Shown: in pieces, positions 1 through 7,571 of the stretch
Numbering within the stretch: the stretch's first letter is position 1
Layout: each line of letters begins with the position of its first letter
DNA from: UBA1479 sp040218445
Lineage (GTDB): Bacteria > Pseudomonadota > Alphaproteobacteria > Rhodospirillales > Casp-alpha2
NCBI GenBank assembly: GCA_040218445.1
Contig: JAVJRK010000016.1
Coordinates: forward strand, 62,001 to 126,000
Length of the DNA stretch: 64,000 bases
Reading direction: 5' to 3'
Notes under the pieces: generated by a model
The model's input: the letters and a program-made list of their open reading frames with translations, nothing else
What the model was told of the DNA's origin: nothing
Database searches by the model: none
Translations under genes and position numbers: made by a program

Positions 1-242
1 AGGAAATTGGCGAACAGAACGTCCTGGAAACTGTCGCGCACGCCTTCGAACACGGGGAAAGCCGCCAGCATGGCGAAGGCTATCGCCGTCAAGGGCACGG
101 CCGCCAGAAGCGAGGTATAGCTCAGCGATGCCGCCATACGCAGGCACTGGTCGTCCTGAAAGCGGCGCATGGCAATACCCAAAACGCCGCGCCAGATGCG
201 CCACTCCGCTTTTGCCAGTCTTTTAAGGTCGCGGTTTTCCAT
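1..242 (-). CDS. YihY/BrkB-family inner membrane protein (N-terminal part only)
   Basis: The reverse strand is open from an ATG at 242 to the window edge, giving 80 residues without a stop. The translation has a short basic cytoplasmic N-terminus, then RRFQDDQ, then a hydrophobic stretch around ASLSYTSLLAAVPLTAIAF. This is the N-terminal signature of the YihY/BrkB family, once misnamed ribonuclease BN, whose members are six-helix inner membrane proteins of uncertain function. The rest of the gene lies outside the window. It is divergent from fabI with about 150 bp between them. Family membership rests on this segment alone. Confidence 0.7.
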   Translation of the reverse strand, partial: MENRDLKRLAKAEWRIWRGVLGIAMRRFQDDQCLRMAASLSYTSLLAAVPLTAIAFAMLAAFPVFEGVRDSFQDVLFANF

Positions 243-396
243 GGCCCCCGGCTCTTCGGGGGAAGCCCCCGTTGACGTTCAGGCCCCCATACTATATGGC
301 ATGGGGGTTCGGGCAAACCTCAAGATTTTGACCGAATGCACATCGGCACTGGGCCGGTGGAAGACCCGTATTCAAACAAAAATTCAGAGGAGACTC

Positions 397-1209
397 ATGG
401 CTTCTGCAACGCCCTTGATGTCCGGTAAAAAAGGCCTGGTCATGGGAGTGGCCAATGACCGCTCCATTGCCTGGGGCATCGCCAAGGCTGCGTCCGATCA
501 AGGCGCCGAACTGGCCTTCACCTATCAGGGCGAAGCCCTGCAGAAGCGGGTGGCACCGCTTGCGGAAAGCGTCGGCTCTGACCTGGTTCTGCCCTGCGAC
601 GTGACGGACATGGCATCGGTCGATACCGTGTTCGATACGCTCGCCGACAAATGGGGCAAGCTGGATTTCGTGATCCACGCCATTGCCTATTCGGACAAGG
701 AAGAACTCAAGGGCGGGTACATCGACACCACGCTCGATAACTTCCTGAAGACCATGAACATCTCCTGCTATTCCTTCACCGCCGTGGCCCAGCGCGCGCG
801 CAAGCTGATGACCGAGGGCGGCTCGCTGATCACTCTCACCTATTTCGGGGCCGAGCGTGTCATGCCGCATTACAACGTCATGGGCGTGGCCAAGGCCGCA
901 CTGGAAGCCAGCGTGCGCTATCTGGCCGAGGACCTGGGCAAGGACGGCATCCGCGTGAACTCGCTGTCTGCCGGCCCCATGAAGACCCTGGCAGCATCCG
1001 GCATCGGCGATTTCCGCTATATCCTGAAATGGAACGAATACAATTCGCCGCTGCGGCGGAACGTCTCCATGGACGATGTGGGCGGCGCCGGGCTCTATCT
1101 GGTATCCGATCTGTCATCGGGCGTGACCGGTGAAACCCACCATGTGGATTGCGGCTACAACATCGTCGGCATGAAGGCCGTGGACGCGCCGGATATCTCC
1201 GTCGTCTAA
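397..1209 (+). CDS. fabI: Enoyl-[acyl-carrier-protein] reductase (NADH)
   Basis: FabI catalyses the last reduction step of each fatty acid elongation cycle. The 270-residue protein is an atypical short-chain dehydrogenase with an N-terminal Rossmann nucleotide site (KKGLVMGVANDRSIAWGIA). The FabI-type catalytic tyrosine and lysine have the wide Y-x6-K spacing: Tyr159 and Lys166 in YNVMGVAK, with the second conserved Tyr at 149. An open frame extends back to 169, but the ATG at 397 is preceded by AGGAG at good spacing and matches the family N-terminus, so the longer start is rejected. aroC follows 77 bp downstream on the same strand. Confidence 0.96.
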   Translation: MASATPLMSGKKGLVMGVANDRSIAWGIAKAASDQGAELAFTYQGEALQKRVAPLAESVGSDLVLPCDVTDMASVDTVFDTLADKWGKLDFVIHAIAYSDKEELKGGYIDTTLDNFLKTMNISCYSFTAVAQRARKLMTEGGSLITLTYFGAERVMPHYNVMGVAKAALEASVRYLAEDLGKDGIRVNSLSAGPMKTLAASGIGDFRYILKWNEYNSPLRRNVSMDDVGGAGLYLVSDLSSGVTGETHHVDCGYNIVGMKAVDAPDISVV

Positions 1210-1286
1210 CCCACATCTGCGTTTCAACTTTTACGCTCCGGTAATGCCTGATGTGGTAGAAGGCCACGTCTGGTAAAGAGATCGCT

Positions 1287-2357
1287 ATGTCACACAACTC
1301 GTTCGGCCATCTGTTTCGTTTCACGACCTTCGGCGAAAGCCATGGGCCGGCGCTTGGCTGCGTGGTTGACGGCTGCCCGCCGGGCCTAAGCCTCACGGAA
1401 CAAGACATCCAAGTTCATCTGAACAAGCGCCGTCCGGGGCAAAGCAAATACACGACCCAGCGCAAGGAACCGGATCAGGTGAAAATTCTGTCCGGCGTGT
1501 TCGACGGCGTGACCACGGGCACGCCCATTGGCCTGCTGATCGAAAACATGGATCAGCGATCCAAGGATTATTCCGAGATTTCGGAAAAGTTCCGCCCGGG
1601 CCATGCGGATTATACCTATTGGAAAAAGTACGGCATCCGCGACTATCGCGGCGGCGGGCGCTCGTCCGCGCGGGAAACCGCCATGCGCGTCGCCGCCGGT
1701 GCCGTTGCGCGCAAAATTCTGGGACCTGGCATCGCGATCAAGGCGGGCCTGGTCGTCATGGGCGAAAAAGAGATCGACCGCGCGCGTCTGGACTGGGATG
1801 AAGTGAACAACAATCCCTTCTTCTGCCCCGATGCCCAGGCGGCAGAGGAATTCGCCGACTACCTTGAAGGCATCCGCAAAGCAGGATCTTCCGTCGGCGG
1901 CGTGATCGAGGTCGTGGCCTCCGGCGTGCCGGCCGGGCTGGGCGCGCCCGTCTACGGAAAACTGGACCAGGACTTGGCGTCGGCCATGATGAGCATCAAC
2001 GCCGTCAAGGGTGTCGAGATCGGCAACGGGTTCGATGCCGCGCGCATCACCGGCGAGGAAAATGCCGATGAAATCCGCGCCCATGGCAACGACGTCGAGT
2101 TCCTATCCAACAACGCGGGCGGGATCCTGGGTGGTATTTCGTCGGGCCAGGACGTGGTCTGCCGGTTTGCCGTCAAACCCACGTCGTCGATCCTGTCGCC
2201 GCGCAAGACCGTGACCAAGTCCGGTGAGGATACGGAAATCGTCACCAAGGGCCGCCACGACCCCTGCGTCGGCATCCGCGCCGTGCCCATCGGCGAGGCC
2301 ATGATGGCCTGCGTTCTGGCCGATCACCTGCTGCGCCACAAGGCCCAGTGCGGGTAG
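1287..2357 (+). CDS. aroC: Chorismate synthase
   Basis: AroC converts 5-enolpyruvylshikimate 3-phosphate to chorismate with reduced FMN, the last step of the shikimate pathway. The 356-residue length is typical. Family signatures are visible: the N-terminal FTTFGESHGPALGCVVDGCPPG, the central RPGHADYTYWKKYGIRDYRGGGRSSARETA, and the C-terminal GRHDPCVGIRAVPIGEAM. The ATG at 1287 is preceded by an AAAGAG element. The gene ends 2 bp before the stop codon of the convergent LysR gene, so there is no room for a conventional terminator between them. It probably shares a transcription unit with fabI. Confidence 0.97.
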   Translation: MSHNSFGHLFRFTTFGESHGPALGCVVDGCPPGLSLTEQDIQVHLNKRRPGQSKYTTQRKEPDQVKILSGVFDGVTTGTPIGLLIENMDQRSKDYSEISEKFRPGHADYTYWKKYGIRDYRGGGRSSARETAMRVAAGAVARKILGPGIAIKAGLVVMGEKEIDRARLDWDEVNNNPFFCPDAQAAEEFADYLEGIRKAGSSVGGVIEVVASGVPAGLGAPVYGKLDQDLASAMMSINAVKGVEIGNGFDAARITGEENADEIRAHGNDVEFLSNNAGGILGGISSGQDVVCRFAVKPTSSILSPRKTVTKSGEDTEIVTKGRHDPCVGIRAVPIGEAMMACVLADHLLRHKAQCG

Positions 2358-2359
2358 GT

Positions 2360-3232
2360 TTACTCTTCTTCCTCACCCCTTTTAAGTCGCGCCCATAACG
2401 CGTCGGCGGCCTTGTTGCGGCAGTCGGGCGCACGGAACAACCTGATCTCCATCGGCACATCCAAGTCTTCGTCGCCGGCGCGGACCAGCCGCCCGTCGCG
2501 CAAGTCGTCCTCGGCCAGGGTACGCGGCAGCCAGGCAACGCCGTGCCCTTCACGGGCCATGGTCAGGAGGGTTGCCGCCAGATGGGAGGTAAAGGCCGTT
2601 TCCAGGGCCGACGTCGCGGCCTTTACCGGCGCCACCGCATCGAGAATACGCCCCAACGCCGATGCCGGACTGTAGCTAAGCAGCCGTCCCTTTTCCCCCT
2701 TCGGCGCGCACAGAGGAACCAAGGTGTCACCGCCGACCACAATGTTCTCGAACCGGTCGGTGTTAAGGTTGTTTGGCATGCTGTCATGACAATGGCAAAG
2801 CAGGAAATGCACTTCGCCCGCCAACATGATGCGCTCGCAGGCCGCCATGCTGTCGGACACCAGATTGACAGAGCCTAATTCCTGGAAATCAGCATGGGTT
2901 CTGATCCAGCCGGGAAAGAAGGTAAAGGACAGCGCATGGGTCGCGGCGATGGACAGAGAGGCCGTGTCCCGTTCACCGACAGCACGGGTGTCGCGCCGGG
3001 CCTGTTCGATCGCCTGCAACATGTCCCCGGCCAGGGGCTTGAAATGCGCCCCTGCCAGGGTCAGGTCCGCCCCCTGGGCACCGCGTCGAAACAGGGGGGC
3101 GCCGATCCAGTCTTCGAGCGCACGGATGCGTCGGCTGAACGCCGGCTGCGACACATTGCGGGCATCGGCGGCGCGGGAGAAACTGCGGTGCTCCTCAAGC
3201 GCCAGGAAGTCCTTCAGCCAATCAATTTCCAT
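2360..3232 (-). CDS. LysR-family transcriptional regulator, probable regulator of the divergent tartrate dehydratase
   Basis: The 290-residue protein begins with a LysR winged helix-turn-helix (residues 1-60, SFSRAADARNVSQPAFSRRIRALEDWIGAPLFRR), followed by a substrate-binding-like effector domain. The exact MEIDWLKDFLALEEHRSFS start and the arrangement after the helix-turn-helix resemble HypT/YjiE-like members, but the effector cannot be read from sequence. It is transcribed divergently from the D-tartrate dehydratase gene across 116 bp. That spacer contains a 13-bp perfect palindrome, an arrangement typical of LysR regulators controlling the neighbour and themselves. The link to tartrate is inference from position. 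Confidence 0.88.
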   Translation of the reverse strand: MEIDWLKDFLALEEHRSFSRAADARNVSQPAFSRRIRALEDWIGAPLFRRGAQGADLTLAGAHFKPLAGDMLQAIEQARRDTRAVGERDTASLSIAATHALSFTFFPGWIRTHADFQELGSVNLVSDSMAACERIMLAGEVHFLLCHCHDSMPNNLNTDRFENIVVGGDTLVPLCAPKGEKGRLLSYSPASALGRILDAVAPVKAATSALETAFTSHLAATLLTMAREGHGVAWLPRTLAEDDLRDGRLVRAGDEDLDVPMEIRLFRAPDCRNKAADALWARLKRGEEEE

Positions 3233-3269
3233 CGCAATGTGGCTCGCGCATAACTCAATTCAATCTTGG

Positions 3270-3282
3270 CATTGGTCCAATG
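3270..3282. promoter_or_regulatory. Palindromic candidate LysR operator between the regulator and tarD
   Basis: CATTGGTCCAATG is a perfect 13-bp inverted repeat around a central T. It contains the T-N11-A form expected of a LysR-type box. It lies 38 bp upstream of the LysR start and 66 bp upstream of the tarD start. Function is inferred. Confidence 0.5.
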
Positions 3283-3348
3283 ACCGGGGTCTTGTGTATC
3301 ACTCTTAGCAACATTCCCCGAACAGCTACAGCCGGAGATATTTCCCAC

Positions 3349-4512
3349 ATGCGCATTATCGACATTTGCGAAGTCACCAAGCCGATCTCGTCGCCGATCC
3401 GTAACGCCTATATCGATTTTTCCAAAATGACGGCCAGCCTGGTCGCCGTGGTCACCGATCAGGTGCGTGACGGCCGCCGGGTTGTAGGCTACGGCTTCAA
3501 TTCCAACGGCCGCTACGGCCAGGGCGGGTTGATCCGCGAACGGTTTCGCGACCGCGTGCTGGAAGCAGATCCCGAAAGCCTGTTGAACGACGCCGGTGAC
3601 AATCTGGACCCGCACAAGATCTGGGCCACGATGATGACCAACGAAAAGCCGGGCGGGCATGGCGAGCGTTCCGTCGCCGTCGGCACCATCGACATGGCGG
3701 TGTGGGATGCCACGGCCAAGATCGCGGAAAAGCCCCTGTTCCGCCTGCTGGCCGAACAAAAAGGCATCGACGCCAATCCCAAGGTCTTCGTCTATGCGGC
3801 GGGTGGTTATTACTACCCCGGCAAGGACAACAGTCAGCTTTGCGCCGAAATGCGCAGCTATCTGGACCGCGGCTACAACGTGGTGAAAATGAAGATCGGC
3901 GGAGCACCCATCGACGAGGACCGGGTGCGCATCGAAGCCGTGTTGAAGGAAATCGACGGCGAGGCCCAATTGGCGGTCGACGCCAACGGCCGGTTCGATC
4001 TGGAAACGGCCATCGCCTTTGCCAAGATGCTGCGTGATTACCCGCTGTTCTGGTACGAGGAAGCGGGCGATCCGCTGGACTATTCCATTCAATCGGCCCT
4101 GGGCGAATTTTATCCCGGGCCCATGGCCACGGGGGAAAATTTGTTTTCCCACCAGGATGCCCGCAATCTGCTGCGCTATGGCGGCATGCGGTCCGACCGC
4201 GACTGGCTGCAGTTCGATTGCGCCCTGTCTTACGGCTTGGTTGAATATCTGCGCACGCTTGAGGTGGTGGAACAATGTGGCTGGTCACCGTCGCGCTGCA
4301 TCCCCCACGGCGGGCACCAGATGTCATTGAACATCGCCGCCGGTCTGGGCCTGGGCGGAAATGAAAGCTATCCTGATGTGTTTCAGCCTTACGGTGGATT
4401 CCCTGATACTGTCAAAGTCGAAGACGGCCATATCACCATGCCCGACCTGCCGGGCATCGGTTTCGAAGGAAAATCGGATTTGATTTCCATCATGCGCGAA
4501 CTGGCGGAATAG
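3349..4512 (+). CDS. tarD: D(-)-tartrate dehydratase (enolase superfamily)
   Basis: The protein (387 residues from this start) belongs to the mandelate racemase subgroup of the enolase superfamily. It matches the Bradyrhizobium D-tartrate dehydratase TarD along its whole length as I recall it, which dehydrates D-tartrate to oxaloacetate. Visible catalytic features are the KMK motif at 180-182 (Lys182 as base), metal ligands Asp211, Glu237 and Glu263 (TGEN), and His320 in IPHGGHQMS as the second acid/base. The frame is open from 3280, but the TarD N-terminus (MRIIDICEVTKPISSPIRNAY) begins at 3349. Expression is probably controlled by the divergent LysR protein. The substrate assignment is strong by signature but not proven here. 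Confidence 0.88.
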   Translation: MRIIDICEVTKPISSPIRNAYIDFSKMTASLVAVVTDQVRDGRRVVGYGFNSNGRYGQGGLIRERFRDRVLEADPESLLNDAGDNLDPHKIWATMMTNEKPGGHGERSVAVGTIDMAVWDATAKIAEKPLFRLLAEQKGIDANPKVFVYAAGGYYYPGKDNSQLCAEMRSYLDRGYNVVKMKIGGAPIDEDRVRIEAVLKEIDGEAQLAVDANGRFDLETAIAFAKMLRDYPLFWYEEAGDPLDYSIQSALGEFYPGPMATGENLFSHQDARNLLRYGGMRSDRDWLQFDCALSYGLVEYLRTLEVVEQCGWSPSRCIPHGGHQMSLNIAAGLGLGGNESYPDVFQPYGGFPDTVKVEDGHITMPDLPGIGFEGKSDLISIMRELAE

Positions 4513-4738
4513 ATAAATTGCGGCTTACGCCGTCCGGATCAGTAAGGCCTGTTGCTTCCGGCATTCTTATGTTTTGCCTACGGATATTCCACCATCCAAG
4601 TTCAGACAATCATCCTCACTTCGGACGTTTTATCTCGTCACGAAGTTGGTTGCGATGAGTACATATTGCATTTATTAGATTTTTCACATTTAATAATTTA
4701 ACTGGACGATGCGCACATAATATTAGGAGGGGGTATCG

Positions 4739-4993
4739 ATGAAGTTCCTTATGATATCAATATCTTGTGCCGTCTTTGCATTAATCGCCTCAACCGATAC
4801 GGCTTATGCGGATTGTGCCGCTGAAGTAGAATCTGAAAAGAAAACCGTGATGTCTGTTGCCGGCAACAATCTCAGAATGAATATTGAAAACGTACTCGAA
4901 CGCGCAGCAGAGGCAGCTCAAAAGGGCAAGAAGAAGAAATGTCAGAAGCTGCTCGATAAGGCGCGTGAAATGAAAGAAAGAGATACGAGATAA
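4739..4993 (+). CDS. Small secreted protein of unknown function
   Basis: An ATG with a strong ribosome binding site (AGGAGGGGG just upstream) opens an 84-residue reading frame. Residues 1-24 form a signal peptide (hydrophobic core, then TAYA-DC). The mature part of about 60 residues is highly charged, probably helical, and has two cysteines (one right after the predicted cleavage site, one in KKKKCQKLL) that could pair in the periplasm. I recognise no family. The gene and the 226 bp before it are visibly richer in A and T than neighbouring genes, which could mean recent acquisition or relaxed selection. It stands alone between tarD and a convergent TPR gene. Confidence 0.6.
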   Translation: MKFLMISISCAVFALIASTDTAYADCAAEVESEKKTVMSVAGNNLRMNIENVLERAAEAAQKGKKKKCQKLLDKAREMKERDTR

Positions 4994-5027
4994 TCATCTG
5001 GTACGTGCCCACCAGACAGAAATGTAA

Positions 5028-6362
5028 TTAGCTATATTCAACGCCAACCAATTCGCCGGAAGCTTTCTCCGTCCAATGGTCATGGGGCATGGCGGCGCGC
5101 CGTTCCGACAGCAACGCCCGCAACAGCGGCCCGTTTTCTGCCTTCTTCGCCGCATCGATCAGGACCAGGTCGAACAGGTCGCGCTGGGCGTGGCTGCCGC
5201 CCATCTGCCACATCTCGTAGCGTACGGGGATCATGGATGCCGTCGCATCGTCATAGCGGCCTTCGCGGTAGGCGATCAGCGCATCCATCAGCGGCACGCC
5301 CAGGGCTTTCATGATCGGAAGATTGCTTTCGTCCTCGGGTCCTTCGTAGGCCGCCATGAATTCCCGCATCTCGTGCACCTTGCCGTCACCCACGGCAGCA
5401 AGGGCCAGGGCGTAATGCAGGTCCACAAAAGTCAGGATGTGTTCTTCCGTGCGGTCACGAACCTTGTCCGCCAGGGGCTGCCACCGCCCCTCGGCATCGA
5501 CACCCAGGATCTCCAACCGCTGCAGCAGCGAAGCCGCATTACAAAGATCCAGGTATTCATCCGAGTCCGGAGCAAATACATGGGCGTCATACTGCGCCAT
5601 GACATCTTCCGTCCGGCCTTGATCCAGCATCATCAGGGCTTCGTGCCACCAAATATGATTCTGGAAGTTATTGGCCTGGGTCCAATGCGGGCGCAGCCGG
5701 TCGATCCAGGCCAGGCCGTCGTCCTGTTTGTCCTGCATTTCCATGACATGGGCATAGGCATGGGTCGCCCAGGGGTCATTAGGTTCAAGCGCGATCGCCG
5801 TTTCCGCGGCCGCCTGGGCGGGCGCGTATTCCCCGCATTCCTCATGGCCAAAGGCCTGCATGCCCTTGAAATAGGAATAGCCTGCCACGCTTTCATCCCA
5901 ATGGGGCAGCAAACGGTTGACCGAATCCCGCAACCGGCGGGCGTCGCCCGAATAAAAATTGGCGAAGTGGGCCAGCCGCGCGGCCAGGATATCGCGCGGA
6001 TGTTCCAGCAGAATTTCCTCCCAGACGATGGCCGCCCCTTCCATGTTGCGGGCCGCCCATAATCCCGCCGCCTGGGCATGCATGCGTTCACGCGGGCTTG
6101 CCTCCGCCGCCAGTTCCTGCGCCTTGGCAGCCGCCTGTTGGGCCTTTGGCACCAGCCCGCCCATGGCCATCAGCATCATGAAATAGGCTTTCAGGCAATG
6201 CGCCATGGTCATGTCCGCATCCGCGGCAAAGACGGATTTCAGCCGATCCCCCGCATCCGGGGCCATGCACAGATAGCCGTCGATGGCATGATCAAAGGCG
6301 GCAGCGGCTTCCATACCGGCAGCCGTCAGGGACAGGTCACGTTTGTCTTTGAAAATGGGCAT
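5028..6362 (-). CDS. TTC38-like tetratricopeptide repeat protein
   Basis: The 444-residue protein is predicted to be cytoplasmic, with no signal peptide. The N-terminal part (KRDLSLTAAGMEAAAAFDHAIDGYL) and the central motifs (HPRDILAARLAHFANFYSGDARRLRDSVNRLLPHW, then WATHAYAHVMEMQDKQDDGLAWI and NHIWWHEALMMLDQGRTEDVMAQYD) match bacterial relatives of tetratricopeptide repeat protein 38. Its molecular role is unknown. The open frame continues upstream to 6755, but the ATG at 6362 fits the family start and clears the divergent rhodanese gene, whose start lies 108 bp away. Confidence 0.85.
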   Translation of the reverse strand: MPIFKDKRDLSLTAAGMEAAAAFDHAIDGYLCMAPDAGDRLKSVFAADADMTMAHCLKAYFMMLMAMGGLVPKAQQAAAKAQELAAEASPRERMHAQAAGLWAARNMEGAAIVWEEILLEHPRDILAARLAHFANFYSGDARRLRDSVNRLLPHWDESVAGYSYFKGMQAFGHEECGEYAPAQAAAETAIALEPNDPWATHAYAHVMEMQDKQDDGLAWIDRLRPHWTQANNFQNHIWWHEALMMLDQGRTEDVMAQYDAHVFAPDSDEYLDLCNAASLLQRLEILGVDAEGRWQPLADKVRDRTEEHILTFVDLHYALALAAVGDGKVHEMREFMAAYEGPEDESNLPIMKALGVPLMDALIAYREGRYDDATASMIPVRYEMWQMGGSHAQRDLFDLVLIDAAKKAENGPLLRALLSERRAAMPHDHWTEKASGELVGVEYS

Positions 6363-6470
6363 GGTCCGAGGGTCGTTCCTGCATTGCGTTGTCGTCGCGG
6401 GAAAATTACACCATATGTTCTTCGGGCGCGACCGGGGAGACCAGCCGACCATGAAGGACAGAAAAACCCT

Positions 6471-6794
6471 ATGAAACAAATAATCGAAACCGACGCGGCC
6501 CAGGTAAAGGAATGGCTGGACGCCGGAAGCGCCGTCATCATCGACGTGCGCGAGGCTGAGGAACTGACCCAGGCGCGCGTTCCGGGCGCTTTGCACAATC
6601 CCATGTCGGCCTTCGATGTGGAAATGCTGGCGGGCCTCGACGGGAAACGCCTGGTCTTCATGTGCGCCATGGGCATGCGCTCCATGCAGGTCGGCAGCTA
6701 CCTGCTGCAAAACGACATGATTGATGACGCCTACAACCTGTCCGGTGGCATTCAAAGCTGGGCCATGGCGGGCCTGCCGACGGAAACCGGCTGA
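6471..6794 (+). CDS. Rhodanese-like sulfurtransferase domain protein
   Basis: This is a single-domain rhodanese of 107 residues without a signal peptide, so probably cytoplasmic. It shows the CH2A-like IIDVREAEEL segment and the active-site loop CAMGMR with the persulfide-forming Cys65. The C-terminal NLSGGIQSWAMAGLP is the usual family ending. Proteins of this type carry sulfane sulfur; the acceptor is not evident. The start at 6471 was chosen because it gives the standard single-domain length; the frame extends upstream over the divergent TPR gene without a matching family sequence. Its stop lies 7 bp from the stop of convergent tlyA. Confidence 0.9.
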   Translation: MKQIIETDAAQVKEWLDAGSAVIIDVREAEELTQARVPGALHNPMSAFDVEMLAGLDGKRLVFMCAMGMRSMQVGSYLLQNDMIDDAYNLSGGIQSWAMAGLPTETG

Positions 6795-6803
6795 TCCCCG
6801 GTT
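6785..6803. terminator. Stem-loop over the rhodanese/tlyA stop codons
   Basis: AACCGG (6785-6790) pairs with CCGGTT (6798-6803) around a 7-nt loop that includes the rhodanese stop codon. A shared bidirectional terminator is possible, but there is no T-tract, so this is weak. Confidence 0.3.
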
Positions 6804-7554
6804 ACGACGCCGGCCGGACTGCCCCGATCAGGAATTCGATATTTCCTTCCGGCCCCTTGATGGGGCTTGGCGTGATGCCCAGGACCGTCCAGTCGCAGTC
6901 ATTCACGACGAAGGCCTCGACCTCGTTGCAGACCGCCTGATGGACCGCCGGGTCGCGCACCACCCCGCCCTTGCCGACCTGTCCAGGCCCGGCTTGAAAC
7001 TGCGGCTTGATCAATGCGATCAACCGCGCGCCCGGTTTGGCGAGCGCCATCGCCGGCGGCAGCACCTTTTCCAATCCGATGAAGCTGACATCGCAAACGA
7101 TTAGATCAATGGCATCCGGGACTTGTTCAGCCGTCAGATGGCGCGCGTTGGTCTTTTCCAGAACGACGACCCGCGCATCATTACGCAATTTCCAATCAAG
7201 CTGCCCCTGCCCAACATCGATGGCATAAACCTTGGCCGCACCATGGGTCAGCAGCACATCGGTGAAACCACCGGTCGATGCCCCCAGGTCCAGGCAGGTC
7301 AATCCCGTGGGATCGACGGCGAAATGGTCGAGCCCCTTTGCAAGCTTCAGCCCGCCCCGCGATACCCAGGGGTGATCCTTGCCTTTGACCATGATTTCGA
7401 TATCGGCGGGGAGTTGCTGGCCCGGCTTGTCGAACCGCCGGTCGGTGCCGAACACCAGCCCTGCCATGACAAGCGCCTGGGCTTTGGTCCGGTTATCGGC
7501 CAAGCCACGTTCGACCAGTAATTGGTCCAAGCGGATTTTCGACGGCTTCGCCAT
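6802..7554 (-). CDS. tlyA: TlyA-family rRNA (cytidine-2'-O)-methyltransferase
   Basis: The 250-residue protein has an N-terminal S4 RNA-binding domain (residues 7-60, RLDQLLVERGLADNRTKAQALVMAG) and an FtsJ/RrmJ-like methyltransferase domain with the SAM motif LDLGASTGGFTDV near residues 88-100. Enzymes of this family 2'-O-methylate cytidines in 16S and 23S rRNA; the older name is hemolysin A. It is the last gene of the minus-strand operon HDAC-xseB-ispA-dxs-tlyA, beginning 17 bp after dxs. This order is common in alphaproteobacteria. Confidence 0.93.
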   Translation of the reverse strand: MAKPSKIRLDQLLVERGLADNRTKAQALVMAGLVFGTDRRFDKPGQQLPADIEIMVKGKDHPWVSRGGLKLAKGLDHFAVDPTGLTCLDLGASTGGFTDVLLTHGAAKVYAIDVGQGQLDWKLRNDARVVVLEKTNARHLTAEQVPDAIDLIVCDVSFIGLEKVLPPAMALAKPGARLIALIKPQFQAGPGQVGKGGVVRDPAVHQAVCNEVEAFVVNDCDWTVLGITPSPIKGPEGNIEFLIGAVRPAS

Positions 7555-7571
7555 GCCGCCCTACCGTTCGA

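Noticed and set aside
169..396. Extended N-terminus of fabI starting at 169
   Set aside because: The extra 76 residues do not resemble FabI and run over the divergent YihY-type gene start. The ATG at 397 has a clear ribosome binding site.
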